Position numbers and translations under genes: made by a program. Below, one piece after another: positions 25,581 to 33,079 of a DNA stretch of 64,000 nucleotides. The DNA comes from Rhodanobacter denitrificans. Its GTDB lineage: Bacteria > Pseudomonadota > Gammaproteobacteria > Xanthomonadales > Rhodanobacteraceae. The notes beneath the pieces were generated by a model. That model saw only the letters and a program-made list of their open reading frames with translations. It ran no database searches and was not told where the DNA came from. Positions within the stretch are counted from its first letter, which is position 1, and each line of letters opens with the position of its first letter. The stretch covers positions 1 to 64,000 of the forward strand of contig JAFIHF010000013.1 in NCBI GenBank assembly GCA_017848855.1, read 5' to 3'.

Positions 25581-27422
25581 GTGCCGCTCACGCTCACCCC
25601 CGAAATGATCCTGGTGCTCGGGCTGGTGGGCTTCACCATGCTGATGCTGGTGCTGGAGTGGATCCGCGCCGACATGGTGGCGCTGCTGGTGGTGGTGGTG
25701 ATCGGCCTCACCGGGCTGATTCCCTCCGACCGCGTGTTCAACGGCTTCGCCGGCAACGCGGTGATCGCGATCATCGCGATCATGATCATGGGCGAGGGGC
25801 TGGACCGCGCCGGCGTGCTCAACCTCACCGCGCAGATGGTGATGCGCTTGGCCAAGGGGATGGAGTCGCGCCTGGGCCTGGTCATCAACATCATGGCCAG
25901 CCTGTTCTCCGCGGTGATCCCCAGCCAGGCGCTGGCCGCGCTGATGATCCCGGTGTCCAGCCGCCTGTCCGCGCGCACCGGCGTGCCGCTCTCGCGCCTG
26001 CTGCTGCCGATGGCGTTCTGCATCCTCACCGGCACCAACACCACGCTGATCGCGAACTCGCCGCTGATCGTGCTGAACGACCTGATCGCCAGCGCGAACG
26101 CGAACCTCCTGCCCGGCGCGCACACGATCCCGAAGTTCGGCCTGTTCAGCGTGACCCCGGCCGGCCTCGCGCTGGCCGCGGTGGGCATCGGCTACTTCTA
26201 CTTCTTCGGCCGCAAGCTGCTGCCCGGGCACGAGGACGAGCGGCTGAAGGTGACGCCCGGTCGCACCGAGAGCTACTTCGCCGACACCTACGGCATCGTG
26301 GGCGAGACCGCCGAGCTCACCGTCACCGCCGAGAGCCCGCTGGTGGGCATGAGCATCGGCGAGGCCGAGCTGCTGCACGACGCGCCGCTGATCCTCGCGA
26401 TCAAGAGCGGCAACGAGGCGCGCATGGCGCCGCCCGCCGACCTCGTGATCTGGGTGGGCTCGGTGCTCGGCGTGCTGGGGCCGCGCGAGCAGATCAACCG
26501 CTTCGCCAACAACCAGCTGTGCCGGCCGTCGCCCCGCATGCGCCAGCTGACCGAGCTGTTCAATCCCACCCGCGCGGGCATTTCCGAGGTGGTGATCCCG
26601 CCGGTGTCGCGCTTCATCAAGCACACCGTGGGCGAGCTGCGCCTGCGCAAGCGCTTCGGCATCTCGGTGCTGGCGGTGAACCGCGGCGACCAGGTGCTGC
26701 GCGACGACGTGCGCAGCGTGACGCTGCGCGCGGGCGACACCGTGGTGGTGCACAGCAACTGGCGCGACCTCTCGCTGGCGGCGGAAGAGCGCGACCTGGT
26801 GGTGGTCACCGACATCCCGAAGGAGGAGCAGCGCCCCGGCAAGATCTGGCAGGCGGTGGGCTTCTTCGTGCTGGCCAAGTGCCTCGCGCTGTTCACCAAC
26901 CTCGATCTCTCCGTGGCGATGATGACCGGCGCGATCGGCATGCTGCTCAGCGGCGTGCTGAACATGGACGAGGCGTACAAGGCGGTGAACTGGAAAACCA
27001 TCTTCGTCACCGCCTGCCTGATCCCGCTGGGCTGGTCGATGGACGCCACCGGCACCGCCGCGTGGCTCGCGCAATACGTGCTGCACTACCTCGGCCACGC
27101 CTCGCCGTGGGTGCTGCAGGCCACGCTGGCCGTGCTCACCCTGCTGTTCTCGCAGGTGATGAGCAACGTGGGCGCCACCGTGATGATGGTGCCGATCGCG
27201 ATCTCGGTGGCGGTGGCCACCGGCGGCAACCCTTCCGCCTACGCGCTGATCGTGGCGGTGTCCTCGTCCAACACCTTCCTGCTCAGCTCCGGCCACCCCG
27301 CGCTGATGATGGTCACCGGCCCCGGCGGCTACAAAGGCAAGGATTTCCTGCGCGTGGGCGCGCCGCTGACCCTGGCGATGCTGATCGTCACCCTGGTGAC
27401 GATCAACCTGCTGTTCCGCTGA
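25581..27422 (+). CDS. SLC13/DASS-type sodium-coupled transporter with TrkA-C domains
   Basis: This 613-residue membrane protein has two blocks of hydrophobic helices separated by a soluble region (about 220-400). That region contains two TrkA-C-like domains (SPLVGMSIGEAELLHDAPL, VSRFIKHTVGELRLRKRFG). This is the divalent anion:Na+ symporter layout seen in putative sulfate/dicarboxylate transporters. Helix-hairpin motifs include TGTNTTLIANSP in the N half and SVAVATGGNPSAYALIVAVS in the C half. It uses a GTG start. Substrate cannot be told from sequence. Its last 33 bp recur at 28146-28178. Confidence 0.85.
   Translation: MPLTLTPEMILVLGLVGFTMLMLVLEWIRADMVALLVVVVIGLTGLIPSDRVFNGFAGNAVIAIIAIMIMGEGLDRAGVLNLTAQMVMRLAKGMESRLGLVINIMASLFSAVIPSQALAALMIPVSSRLSARTGVPLSRLLLPMAFCILTGTNTTLIANSPLIVLNDLIASANANLLPGAHTIPKFGLFSVTPAGLALAAVGIGYFYFFGRKLLPGHEDERLKVTPGRTESYFADTYGIVGETAELTVTAESPLVGMSIGEAELLHDAPLILAIKSGNEARMAPPADLVIWVGSVLGVLGPREQINRFANNQLCRPSPRMRQLTELFNPTRAGISEVVIPPVSRFIKHTVGELRLRKRFGISVLAVNRGDQVLRDDVRSVTLRAGDTVVVHSNWRDLSLAAEERDLVVVTDIPKEEQRPGKIWQAVGFFVLAKCLALFTNLDLSVAMMTGAIGMLLSGVLNMDEAYKAVNWKTIFVTACLIPLGWSMDATGTAAWLAQYVLHYLGHASPWVLQATLAVLTLLFSQVMSNVGATVMMVPIAISVAVATGGNPSAYALIVAVSSSNTFLLSSGHPALMMVTGPGGYKGKDFLRVGAPLTLAMLIVTLVTINLLFR
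27390..27422 (+). repeat. Direct repeat copy 1: 3' end of the transporter gene
   Basis: These 33 bp, including the TGA, recur at 28146-28178 with one mismatch (ttccgctga versus ttctgctga). Flanks on both sides differ. The repeats bracket the orphan HTH gene. Confidence 0.85.
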
Positions 27423-27520
27423 ATCGGGAGTGCTCCTTCCCCTGCGTGCAGGGTGGGGGGCTTCGGCTTGGCGGGGAGACGGCTACATGCGTCTGCGCGA
27501 TCCGACGATGATGAGGCCGC

Positions 27521-28015
27521 TCAAACACGCAGATCGTCCGCGCCGTACACTTGGCGCAAGGCATCGATCAGGGCGCGTTCCTTCGGCTCCAGCAACTCCG
27601 GCTGCAGATGCCGCCAGTTGCGCTGGTACAAACCCAGCGCCTCGCGCGGGGACACGGCCTGGGTCGCATCGCCGACTTGCCATGCAAGACGGCGCAGTTG
27701 CGGGTAATCGTCCAGGCGAATATGCAGTGGCAGCCCGACCTCGAAGGGGTACGTTGTGACCGGCAATGCCTCGTCCGTCGCCTGCAGTTGCGGTTTCATG
27801 CCCAGTACCCGCGCGGCGGCGAGCAGGGAACCCAAGGCGACCGTGGCTTCGCCCTTTTCCAGCCGGTGCCACGTGACGCGAGAAATGCGCGCAGCATCCG
27901 CCGCCGCCGCCATGCTGATACCCAACGCCTTGCGCCGCGCCCGCAGAGCCAGCCCCAGCGTCGCGGCCATATCCGTGGCTTGGTCCGGCCGGGGACCATC
28001 GATGGCATGCGGCAT
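27521..28015 (-). CDS. Orphan XRE-family HTH protein, antitoxin-like
   Basis: This 164-residue protein has an XRE helix-turn-helix at about residues 20-75 (RARRKALGISMAAAADAARISRVTWHRLEKG, given here only as the domain span). The C-terminal half (YPFEVGLPLHIRL, LALYQRNW-like segment) resembles DNA-binding partners found next to AbiEii/nucleotidyltransferase toxins. No such toxin follows here: the minus-strand downstream region is only 98 bp before the transporter end. AGGAG lies 8 bp before ATG 28015, favouring it over TTG 28030. It has a strong, AT-rich promoter with a dyad. Confidence 0.78.
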   Translation of the reverse strand: MPHAIDGPRPDQATDMAATLGLALRARRKALGISMAAAADAARISRVTWHRLEKGEATVALGSLLAAARVLGMKPQLQATDEALPVTTYPFEVGLPLHIRLDDYPQLRRLAWQVGDATQAVSPREALGLYQRNWRHLQPELLEPKERALIDALRQVYGADDLRV

Positions 28016-28039
28016 GGTCGCACTCCTCAAACGTTTCTC

Positions 28040-28067
28040 AAAATATACAAAATTGATGGCTTGTCAA
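28040..28067 (-). promoter_or_regulatory. Promoter and dyad of the orphan HTH gene
   Basis: On the minus strand, a perfect TTGACA -35 (complement of 28062-28067) is separated by 16 bp from TATTTT (complement of 28040-28045). The inverted repeat AATTGA-N7-TCAATT (28051-28069) overlaps the -35 and spacer, which would suit autorepression. The block is strikingly AT-rich for this genome. Confidence 0.7.
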
Positions 28068-28145
28068 TTATAAGAAACATTTTTCTCGTCGAAGGCCTGC
28101 TCGGCATCGAGCCTCAGCCGGAAATGGTCCGCCCTGTGCGCAATG

Positions 28146-28178
28146 ACCCTGGTGACGATCAACCTGCTGTTCTGCTGA
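28146..28178 (+). repeat. Direct repeat copy 2: duplicated transporter tail
   Basis: This is a copy of 27390-27422 with one C to T change, stranded in non-coding DNA. It suggests that about 750 bp carrying the HTH gene were inserted at the 3' end of the transporter gene, or that the tail was duplicated by recombination. Confidence 0.85.
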
Positions 28179-28234
28179 GCAATGCATGAAAAGCTGACCC
28201 TTGATGAAGGGTGGTCGATGATCAGGGAAGCACC

Positions 28235-28263
28235 TTGACCGCGTACCACAATTGGTACAGCAT
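28235..28263 (+). promoter_or_regulatory. Candidate promoter-operator of the higBA pair
   Basis: TTGACC (28235-28240) could be a -35. The palindrome GTACCA-CAAT-TGGTAC (28243-28258) lies right behind it and would block polymerase, as in autoregulated toxin-antitoxin operons. A poor -10 (cagcat, 28258-28263) would put the transcript start close to the ATG at 28270. Confidence 0.5.
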
Positions 28264-28269
28264 GCACTC

Positions 28270-28623
28270 ATGGCCTCACCGCCGACCTTGATCCTTGACG
28301 TTCGCTTCTACGCCACCAAGACGGGCACCGAGCCAGTGCGTGACTGGCTGCGCACCTTGCCCCATGACATCCGCAAGATCATTGGCGAGGACATCAAGAC
28401 GGTTCAGCTCGGCTGGCCCATCGGCATGCCGTTGGTGCGAAATCTGGAGCCAGGATTGTGGGAAGTTCGCATCACCCTTCCCGATGGAATCGCCCGTGTG
28501 CTGTTCACGACGGATGGCCCGGTCATGGTGCTGGTGCATGGATTCATCAAGAAAACACGGCAGACCCCACAGCAAGACCTTGAACTTGCCCGCAAGCGTA
28601 TGAAAGAGGTGCGTCATGGCTAA
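28270..28623 (+). CDS. higB: HigB/Gp49-like toxin of RelE superfamily
   Basis: This 117-residue basic protein has the phage-derived Gp49/HigB pattern: DVRFYATKTGTEPVRDWLR at the N-terminus, LWEVRITLPDGIARVLF in the central sheet and VLVHGFIKKTRQTPQQDLE near the C-terminus. Such toxins are ribosome-dependent mRNA endonucleases. The toxin gene comes first and its end overlaps the antitoxin gene by 8 bp, the typical higBA order. No Shine-Dalgarno is obvious before ATG 28270. A TTG at 28252 is in frame but lies inside the operator. Confidence 0.88.
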   Translation: MASPPTLILDVRFYATKTGTEPVRDWLRTLPHDIRKIIGEDIKTVQLGWPIGMPLVRNLEPGLWEVRITLPDGIARVLFTTDGPVMVLVHGFIKKTRQTPQQDLELARKRMKEVRHG

Positions 28624-28909
28624 GAAGAACGCTCATATCGGCAGCAGCCTCGATGATTTCCTGGCTGAAGACGGCCGGCTCGAGGACGCAACCGCCGTAG
28701 CCATCAAGCGTGTGATCGCGTGGCAATTCGAGCAGGCAATGAAGCAATCCGGCATCAGCAAGACCACCATGGCCGAACGCATGCACACCAGCCGCGCCGC
28801 GCTTGGTCGCCTTCTGGATGAGAACGATACCGGCCTCACGCTGGATACGCTCAGCCGTGGCGCCCAAGCCTTGGGCTACCGCATCAAGGTCGAGCTGGTT
28901 GCCGCCTGA
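28616..28909 (+). CDS. higA: HigA-like XRE antitoxin
   Basis: This 97-residue protein has a helix-turn-helix at about 45-75 (GISKTTMAERMHTSRAALGR) and an N-terminal segment likely to bind the toxin. It should neutralise the upstream HigB-like protein and repress the operon via the GTACCA palindrome. Its ATG lies within the last codons of the toxin gene. Confidence 0.88.
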   Translation: MAKKNAHIGSSLDDFLAEDGRLEDATAVAIKRVIAWQFEQAMKQSGISKTTMAERMHTSRAALGRLLDENDTGLTLDTLSRGAQALGYRIKVELVAA

Positions 28910-29056
28910 TCCGACACGGCCAACATCCTTGGTGAAGCGCGATGGTGTACTGCGCAGGTTGCACTGCACAGCGTGCAGAAATGCACGACACGGACGCTCG
29001 ACTCGAATCCCCAAAACGCCTCTGCATACCCCCGAAATTCGCCCACCGATCGCCCG

Positions 29057-29452
29057 TCACAGCAGGCGGACGGATTGACCCTGCGCGGTCAGCGCATTGA
29101 CGGCCTTCTTGTCGAACGAGACGAACGTCTCGCCGCCGAGCCATTGGCCTTCGAACGCGATCACGCCATCGGCGAAGTCGCCACCGGCTTCAAGTACGGC
29201 CAGGCCCGCTTCAGCCGCTGGCCGGTTCGTTTCCACATTCGCAGCATCAAGCAGCGCCCGGATCGCGGCAGCCACGTCAGCAGGGGCGAAGTCGTATACA
29301 CGCCGCAGCACCCAGACGAACTCGCACAGGCAGGGCAGCGCAACCGCAACCAGACCAGCACCCGTCAGCAGCTTGGCGGCAAGCTTCGCCTGCTTGGCAT
29401 CGTCGCGCACCACCGCACGTACCAGCACATTGGTGTCGACGGCGACCTTCAC
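29057..29452 (-). CDS. vapC: VapC-type PIN-domain toxin
   Basis: This 131-residue PIN nuclease has acidic residues D6 (VAVDTNVLVR), E44 (CLCEFVWVL), D95 (DFADGVIA) and D114 (SFDKKA), all in the expected order. VapC toxins cut tRNA or rRNA in a Mg2+-dependent manner. The start overlaps the antitoxin stop by 4 bp. Confidence 0.92.
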   Translation of the reverse strand: MKVAVDTNVLVRAVVRDDAKQAKLAAKLLTGAGLVAVALPCLCEFVWVLRRVYDFAPADVAAAIRALLDAANVETNRPAAEAGLAVLEAGGDFADGVIAFEGQWLGGETFVSFDKKAVNALTAQGQSVRLL

Positions 29453-29700
29453 TTGCGACCCGCCCAGCCCTCGGCTGCGGCTTCGTTGATTTCCTCGATG
29501 GTGGCGACCTTGGCCTTCCGGCCGGCCAGAAAGCCGACAAAGCCTGCCATCGTCCCGGCAGGCCGGGCTGCTTTCAGTGCGGCGCGACCATCGGGCAGCA
29601 AGTCCAGCTCGATCTTCTCCCCCGGCTTGATGCCAAGGTGCTGCAGCACTTCCTTCCGAAAAGTGACTTGCCCCCGCGCGGTAACGGTCAACGTGGTCAT
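29449..29700 (-). CDS. vapB: VapB-type AbrB/SpoVT antitoxin
   Basis: This 83-residue protein has an N-terminal swapped-hairpin AbrB domain (TLTVTARGQVTFRKEVLQHL) and a C-terminal tail (ATIEEINEAAAEGW) that would wrap VapC. ATG at 29700 has GGAG 8 bases upstream; longer frames cross the operator region. Confidence 0.9.
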   Translation of the reverse strand: MTTLTVTARGQVTFRKEVLQHLGIKPGEKIELDLLPDGRAALKAARPAGTMAGFVGFLAGRKAKVATIEEINEAAAEGWAGRK

Positions 29701-29736
29701 GAGACGTTCTCCATCTGCAATCAGGACGGAAACACT

Positions 29737-29756
29737 GTAATGCAAAGTTACATTAC
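29737..29756. promoter_or_regulatory. Candidate VapB operator
   Basis: The inverted repeat GTAATG-N8-CATTAC sits 37 bp upstream of vapB in an AT-rich block, as expected for VapBC autoregulation. Confidence 0.5.
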
Positions 29757-30213
29757 GTCCAAGTTTGCTTAACGAGTCTATTGGGCCGAATAGTCTCGCC
29801 TCTGATCATCGGAATACTGATTCTTTTCGATCAGCACACATGATCAACCTCGGCAACTTCCAGGCCAGCAGGGCAACCCGCACCCACCACCCCAAGCGAT
29901 GCGGATGAGCGCTGACAACGAAACCGAGCGACTTGAATTCGCGCAAGCGCTGACGGGTGAGCCCTTCTCCCTCCGGGAGAGGGTGGCGGCAGCCGGGTGA
30001 GGGTTCGGTCGGAGCGAAATGCTGCGGCAAGTCCGAACCCTCACCCCCGGCCCCTCTCCCGGAGGGAGAGGGGAGAAGATCACCTGCGAGATATTCCGGA
30101 CAGCAGTGAGCGAAAGCTGGGATCCAGTGTCTGTGGACCACTGAAAGCAAAAGGCGCTGGATTCCTGCTTGCGCAGGAATGACGTGCAAGAAGCTGGACT
30201 GATCTGATCTTCC
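29757..30213. other. Gene-free spacer with composite repeats
   Basis: No gene is supported in these 457 bp. It contains an inverted relative of the left-edge block (29890-29985 versus about 170-270), two gagag-type palindromes (about 29963-29984 and 30051-30073), an 11-bp inverted repeat tgagggttcgg/ccgaaccctca (29998-30043) and the 20-base copy at 30091-30110. A sequence at 30150-30185 (gattcctgcttgcgcaggaatgac) forms another small hairpin. Confidence 0.7.
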
Positions 30214-30564
30214 CTAGTCAGTCGCCAACAACCACACCTCGTCGCCGCGCAACTCCACCGCCAGCGCGCGCAGGCTCTCGCCGCGGCAGGGGCCGGCCAC
30301 GCAGACGCCGCTGGCGCAGTCGAAGCTGGCGCCGTGCACGGCGCAGATGATGAGTTCGTTCTTGCGCAGGAACTGGCCCGGCGCGTAATCGAGCCGGCGG
30401 CCGGCGTGCGGGCAGACGTTGAGCCAGGCGCGCACCGTGCCGCCTTCGCGTTGCACGATGACGCTCTCGCCGTCCAGCGCGGCGACGTCCTCGACCGCGG
30501 TGGTGCCGCCGTCGGGGATCGCGTCCAGCCGGCACAGCAGGGAGGTGGGGTAAACGGTGTCCAT
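30214..30564 (-). CDS. Rieske-type [2Fe-2S] ferredoxin
   Basis: This 116-residue protein has the two Rieske ligand boxes, CPHAGRRLD and CAVHGASFD, so Cys/His plus Cys/His ligands are intact. It resembles small stand-alone Rieske ferredoxins and nitrite reductase small-subunit-like proteins that pass electrons to oxygenases. No oxygenase is adjacent, so the partner is unknown. It ends with TAG next to the repeat region. Confidence 0.87.
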   Translation of the reverse strand: MDTVYPTSLLCRLDAIPDGGTTAVEDVAALDGESVIVQREGGTVRAWLNVCPHAGRRLDYAPGQFLRKNELIICAVHGASFDCASGVCVAGPCRGESLRALAVELRGDEVWLLATD

Positions 30565-30642
30565 CGGCACTTGTCCTGCGGGCCGGATGGCCTCATCGTT
30601 GCACGCGTAAGTCCTTGATTTTAGCACACGGATTTTTAACAC

Positions 30643-30915
30643 ATGCGTTTCCATCTGCCTTCGCCCCGTCGTTTCCGCCACCCGCTGGCGCGTGCCCTGT
30701 CGCTGCTGCTCGGCATCGCGGTGGTGGGCGTGCTGCTGGTGTTCGGCCTCGCCGTGGCCGGCGTATTGCTGATCGGCGGCGCCATCCTGCTGGCGTGGCG
30801 GCAGTGGCAGCAGGTGCGCGCGCCGCGTCCGACGGCGCCGTCGGCCCAGCCCGCAGCGAACGTGCTGGAAGGCGAGTTCGTGGTGATTCGCCAGGGCCGT
30901 CCCGTCGCACACTGA
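30643..30915 (+). CDS. Small membrane protein of unknown function
   Basis: This 90-residue protein has a basic N-terminus (MRFHLPSPRRFRHPLARA), two adjacent hydrophobic stretches (about 19-52) and a soluble tail ending in VLEGEFVVIRQGRPV. It is divergent from the Rieske gene. No family recognised. The tail motif EGEF is common in small DUF-type envelope proteins of this order. Confidence 0.62.
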   Translation: MRFHLPSPRRFRHPLARALSLLLGIAVVGVLLVFGLAVAGVLLIGGAILLAWRQWQQVRAPRPTAPSAQPAANVLEGEFVVIRQGRPVAH

Positions 30916-30985
30916 CGCGCAGGATCCGGATGGCGCGCGGCGCCGCCCCGGCACAGCATGGCGCCATGCACCACCGGACGACGCC

Positions 30986-31846
30986 ATGAGCACGCAAGCC
31001 ACTCCCCTCGCCGACACCCTCGAACGCGTGCGCGCCCGCATCGAGCGCGCGGACGCGGCGCCCACGCTCGATGCGCTGGCGCGGTTCGCGCAACTGAGCC
31101 CCGGCCACCTGCAGCGCGCGTTCCGCCGCCGCTACGGCATGAGCCCGGCCGAATACCACCGCGCGCGCCGCTTCGGCCAGCTCAAGGCGGCGCTGCGCGA
31201 CGGCGCGGCGGTCACCGACGCGGTGTACGAGGCCGGCTTCGGCTCGGGCAGCCGCGTGTACGAACACAGCAACCGCCTGCTCGGCATGACCCCGGCCAGC
31301 TACCGTGCCGGCGGCGCGGGCGCCAGCATCCGCTACACCACCACCGCCACGCCGCTGGGCCGACTGCTGGTGGCCGCTACCGCACGCGGCATCTGCGCGG
31401 TGACCCTGGGCGCGGACGACGCCGAACTGGAAGCGCGCCTCGCCGCCGAATTCCCGCAGGCCGCGCGCGAACGCGTGGACGCGGGCCGCGAGGAATGGCT
31501 GGACGCGGTGATCGCCCGCATCGCCAGCGAACTGGGCTGGAGCGACGCCGACGCGCCCGCGCTGCCGCCGCTGGACGTGGCCGCCACCGCGTTCCAGTGG
31601 CGGGTGTGGAACGCGCTCACCCGCATCCCCGCCGGCGAGACGCGCAGCTACGGCGAGCTGGCCGCCGCGATCGGCGCACCGAAGGCCGCACGCGCCGTGG
31701 GCAACGCCTGCGGCAACAACCGCCTCGCCCTGATCGTGCCCTGCCACCGCGTGGTGCGCGAAGACGGCACGCCCGGCGGCTGGCGCTGGGGCGTGGAGCG
31801 CAAGCGTGCGTTGCTGGCGCGGGAAAGGCGCTACGCGAAACCGTAG
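30986..31846 (+). CDS. Ada-like AraC HTH plus O6-alkylguanine-DNA methyltransferase
   Basis: This 286-residue protein has an AraC-type HTH (about 25-105) followed by a methyltransferase domain with active-site LIVPCHRVVREDG (acceptor Cys in PCHR) and the helix-turn-helix finger SYGELAAAIGAPKAARAVG. It repairs O6-methylguanine by suicidal transfer. The N-terminal zinc/phosphotriester domain of full Ada, with its four Cys, is absent, so methylation-triggered activation by that route is not possible. The stop TAG lies inside a GTAGGAGCG repeat. Confidence 0.9.
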   Translation: MSTQATPLADTLERVRARIERADAAPTLDALARFAQLSPGHLQRAFRRRYGMSPAEYHRARRFGQLKAALRDGAAVTDAVYEAGFGSGSRVYEHSNRLLGMTPASYRAGGAGASIRYTTTATPLGRLLVAATARGICAVTLGADDAELEARLAAEFPQAARERVDAGREEWLDAVIARIASELGWSDADAPALPPLDVAATAFQWRVWNALTRIPAGETRSYGELAAAIGAPKAARAVGNACGNNRLALIVPCHRVVREDGTPGGWRWGVERKRALLARERRYAKP

Positions 31847-31885
31847 GAGCGCCCCCCCGGATCAAGTCCGGGGGTGCGCTCCTAC
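31843..31885. repeat. GTAGGAGCGC palindromic repeat
   Basis: Arms gtaggagcgcccccccgga and tccgggggtgcgctcctac (a few mispairs) surround tcaag. The TAG of the Ada-like gene is bases 2-4 of this element. Confidence 0.85.
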
Positions 31886-31979
31886 GGTCCCCATCTTGAA
31901 GCGTCGCTCGAAGCCCCGGACATTTCCCCCGTTGCCTGTAGACTGCGCCGCGCGCAACACCCTTCCCCGAGTCCCCGCC

Positions 31980-32894
31980 ATGAACGATGCCACCGCCCTC
32001 GCCGCCCACGGCGCGGCGAACACTGCCGACCGCTCCCGCCTGCTGGTGCCGCTGGGCCTGCTGTCGCTGTACGTGCTCTGGGGCTCGACCTACCTCGGCA
32101 TCCGTTTCGCGCTGGAAAGCTGGCCGCCGTTCCTGCTCGCCGGCGTGCGCTTCCTGGTCGCGGGCACGCTGCTGTTCGGCTATCTGCGCCTGCGCGGCGT
32201 GGCAGCACCCACGTGGCGGCAGTGGCGCAATGCGGCCTTCGTCGGCGTGCTGCTGCTCGGCCTCGGCAACGGCCTGGTGTGTTTCGCCGAGCAGCGCGTG
32301 AGCTCGGGCATCGCCGCGGTGGCGGTGGCGAGCGTGCCGCTGTTCGCCGCGTTGTTCGGCCACCGGTACGGGCACCGTTCGAACCGGCGCGAGACGCTGG
32401 GGTTGCTGATCGGCTTCGCGGGCGTGATCGTGCTCAACCTCGGTGGCGACCTCTCCGGCTCGCGCATCGCCGCACTGGCGCTGCTGGCCGCCGCCGCGGC
32501 GTGGGCGTTCGGCTCGGTGTGGAGCAAGCAGCAGGACATGCCGGCCGGGCCGATGAACACCGCCGCGCAGATGCTGTGCGGCAGCGTGGCGTTGCTGCTG
32601 ATGGGCTTCGGCGGCGGCGAGCGGCTGCCTGCGCATCCCACGCTGCACGCGAACCTCGCGCTGGCCTACCTGGTGGTGTTCGGCTCGCTGATCGGCTTCA
32701 GCGCCTACCTCTACGTACTCAAGCACGCGCGCCCCGTGCTCGCCACCAGCTACGCCTACGTGAACCCGCCGGTGGCGGTGCTGTTCGGCATGCTGCTCGC
32801 GGGCGAGCGCATCGGGCTGCCGGAAATCGCCGGCATGGCGATCATCCTGTTCGGCGTGGCGGCGATCACGCTGGCGGGGCAGAAGCGCGCGTAG
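31980..32894 (+). CDS. EamA/DMT-family exporter (YedA-like)
   Basis: This 304-residue protein has about ten hydrophobic helices and two EamA repeats. The first begins LLSLYVLWGSTYLGIRFALE, characteristic of YedA-type drug/metabolite transporters. Substrate unknown. ATG follows ccccgcc. Its TAG stop is inside the gtaggtcgggatt inverted repeat. Confidence 0.88.
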   Translation: MNDATALAAHGAANTADRSRLLVPLGLLSLYVLWGSTYLGIRFALESWPPFLLAGVRFLVAGTLLFGYLRLRGVAAPTWRQWRNAAFVGVLLLGLGNGLVCFAEQRVSSGIAAVAVASVPLFAALFGHRYGHRSNRRETLGLLIGFAGVIVLNLGGDLSGSRIAALALLAAAAAWAFGSVWSKQQDMPAGPMNTAAQMLCGSVALLLMGFGGGERLPAHPTLHANLALAYLVVFGSLIGFSAYLYVLKHARPVLATSYAYVNPPVAVLFGMLLAGERIGLPEIAGMAIILFGVAAITLAGQKRA

Positions 32895-32955
32895 GTCGGG
32901 ATTTATCCCGACACCACCGTCCCCGCAAGCGCAGTCGGGATGAATCCCGACCTAC
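32891..32955. repeat. GTAGGTCGGGATT palindromic repeat
   Basis: 13-bp arms gtaggtcgggatt (32891-32903) and aatcccgacctac (32943-32955) enclose further complementary sequence (tatcccgac/gtcgggatg). The left arm includes the preceding gene's TAG stop. A lone right arm of the GTAGGAGCG family lies near 32980-33002. Confidence 0.82.
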
Positions 32956-33079
32956 GGGCTTTGATCCACGTCGAGGATTTCGCGCACAGGGTGCGCTCCT
33001 ACACGACCTTGGTCGGCTTGCCCCGCACGCCGGCGGCGCGCCACCATGCCCGCGGCTACGCATGCGAGGAGCCCGGGGC

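Noticed and set aside
28976-29020. tRNA-like 3' end (ctcgaatcccc) after higA
   Set aside because: Only a fragment resembling a T loop; no GTTC, acceptor stem or anticodon arm can be folded.
27423-29800. Prophage or integrative element
   Set aside because: Toxin-antitoxin genes and a direct repeat are present, but there is no integrase, recombinase, transposase, structural or replication gene, so only small-scale insertion is supported.
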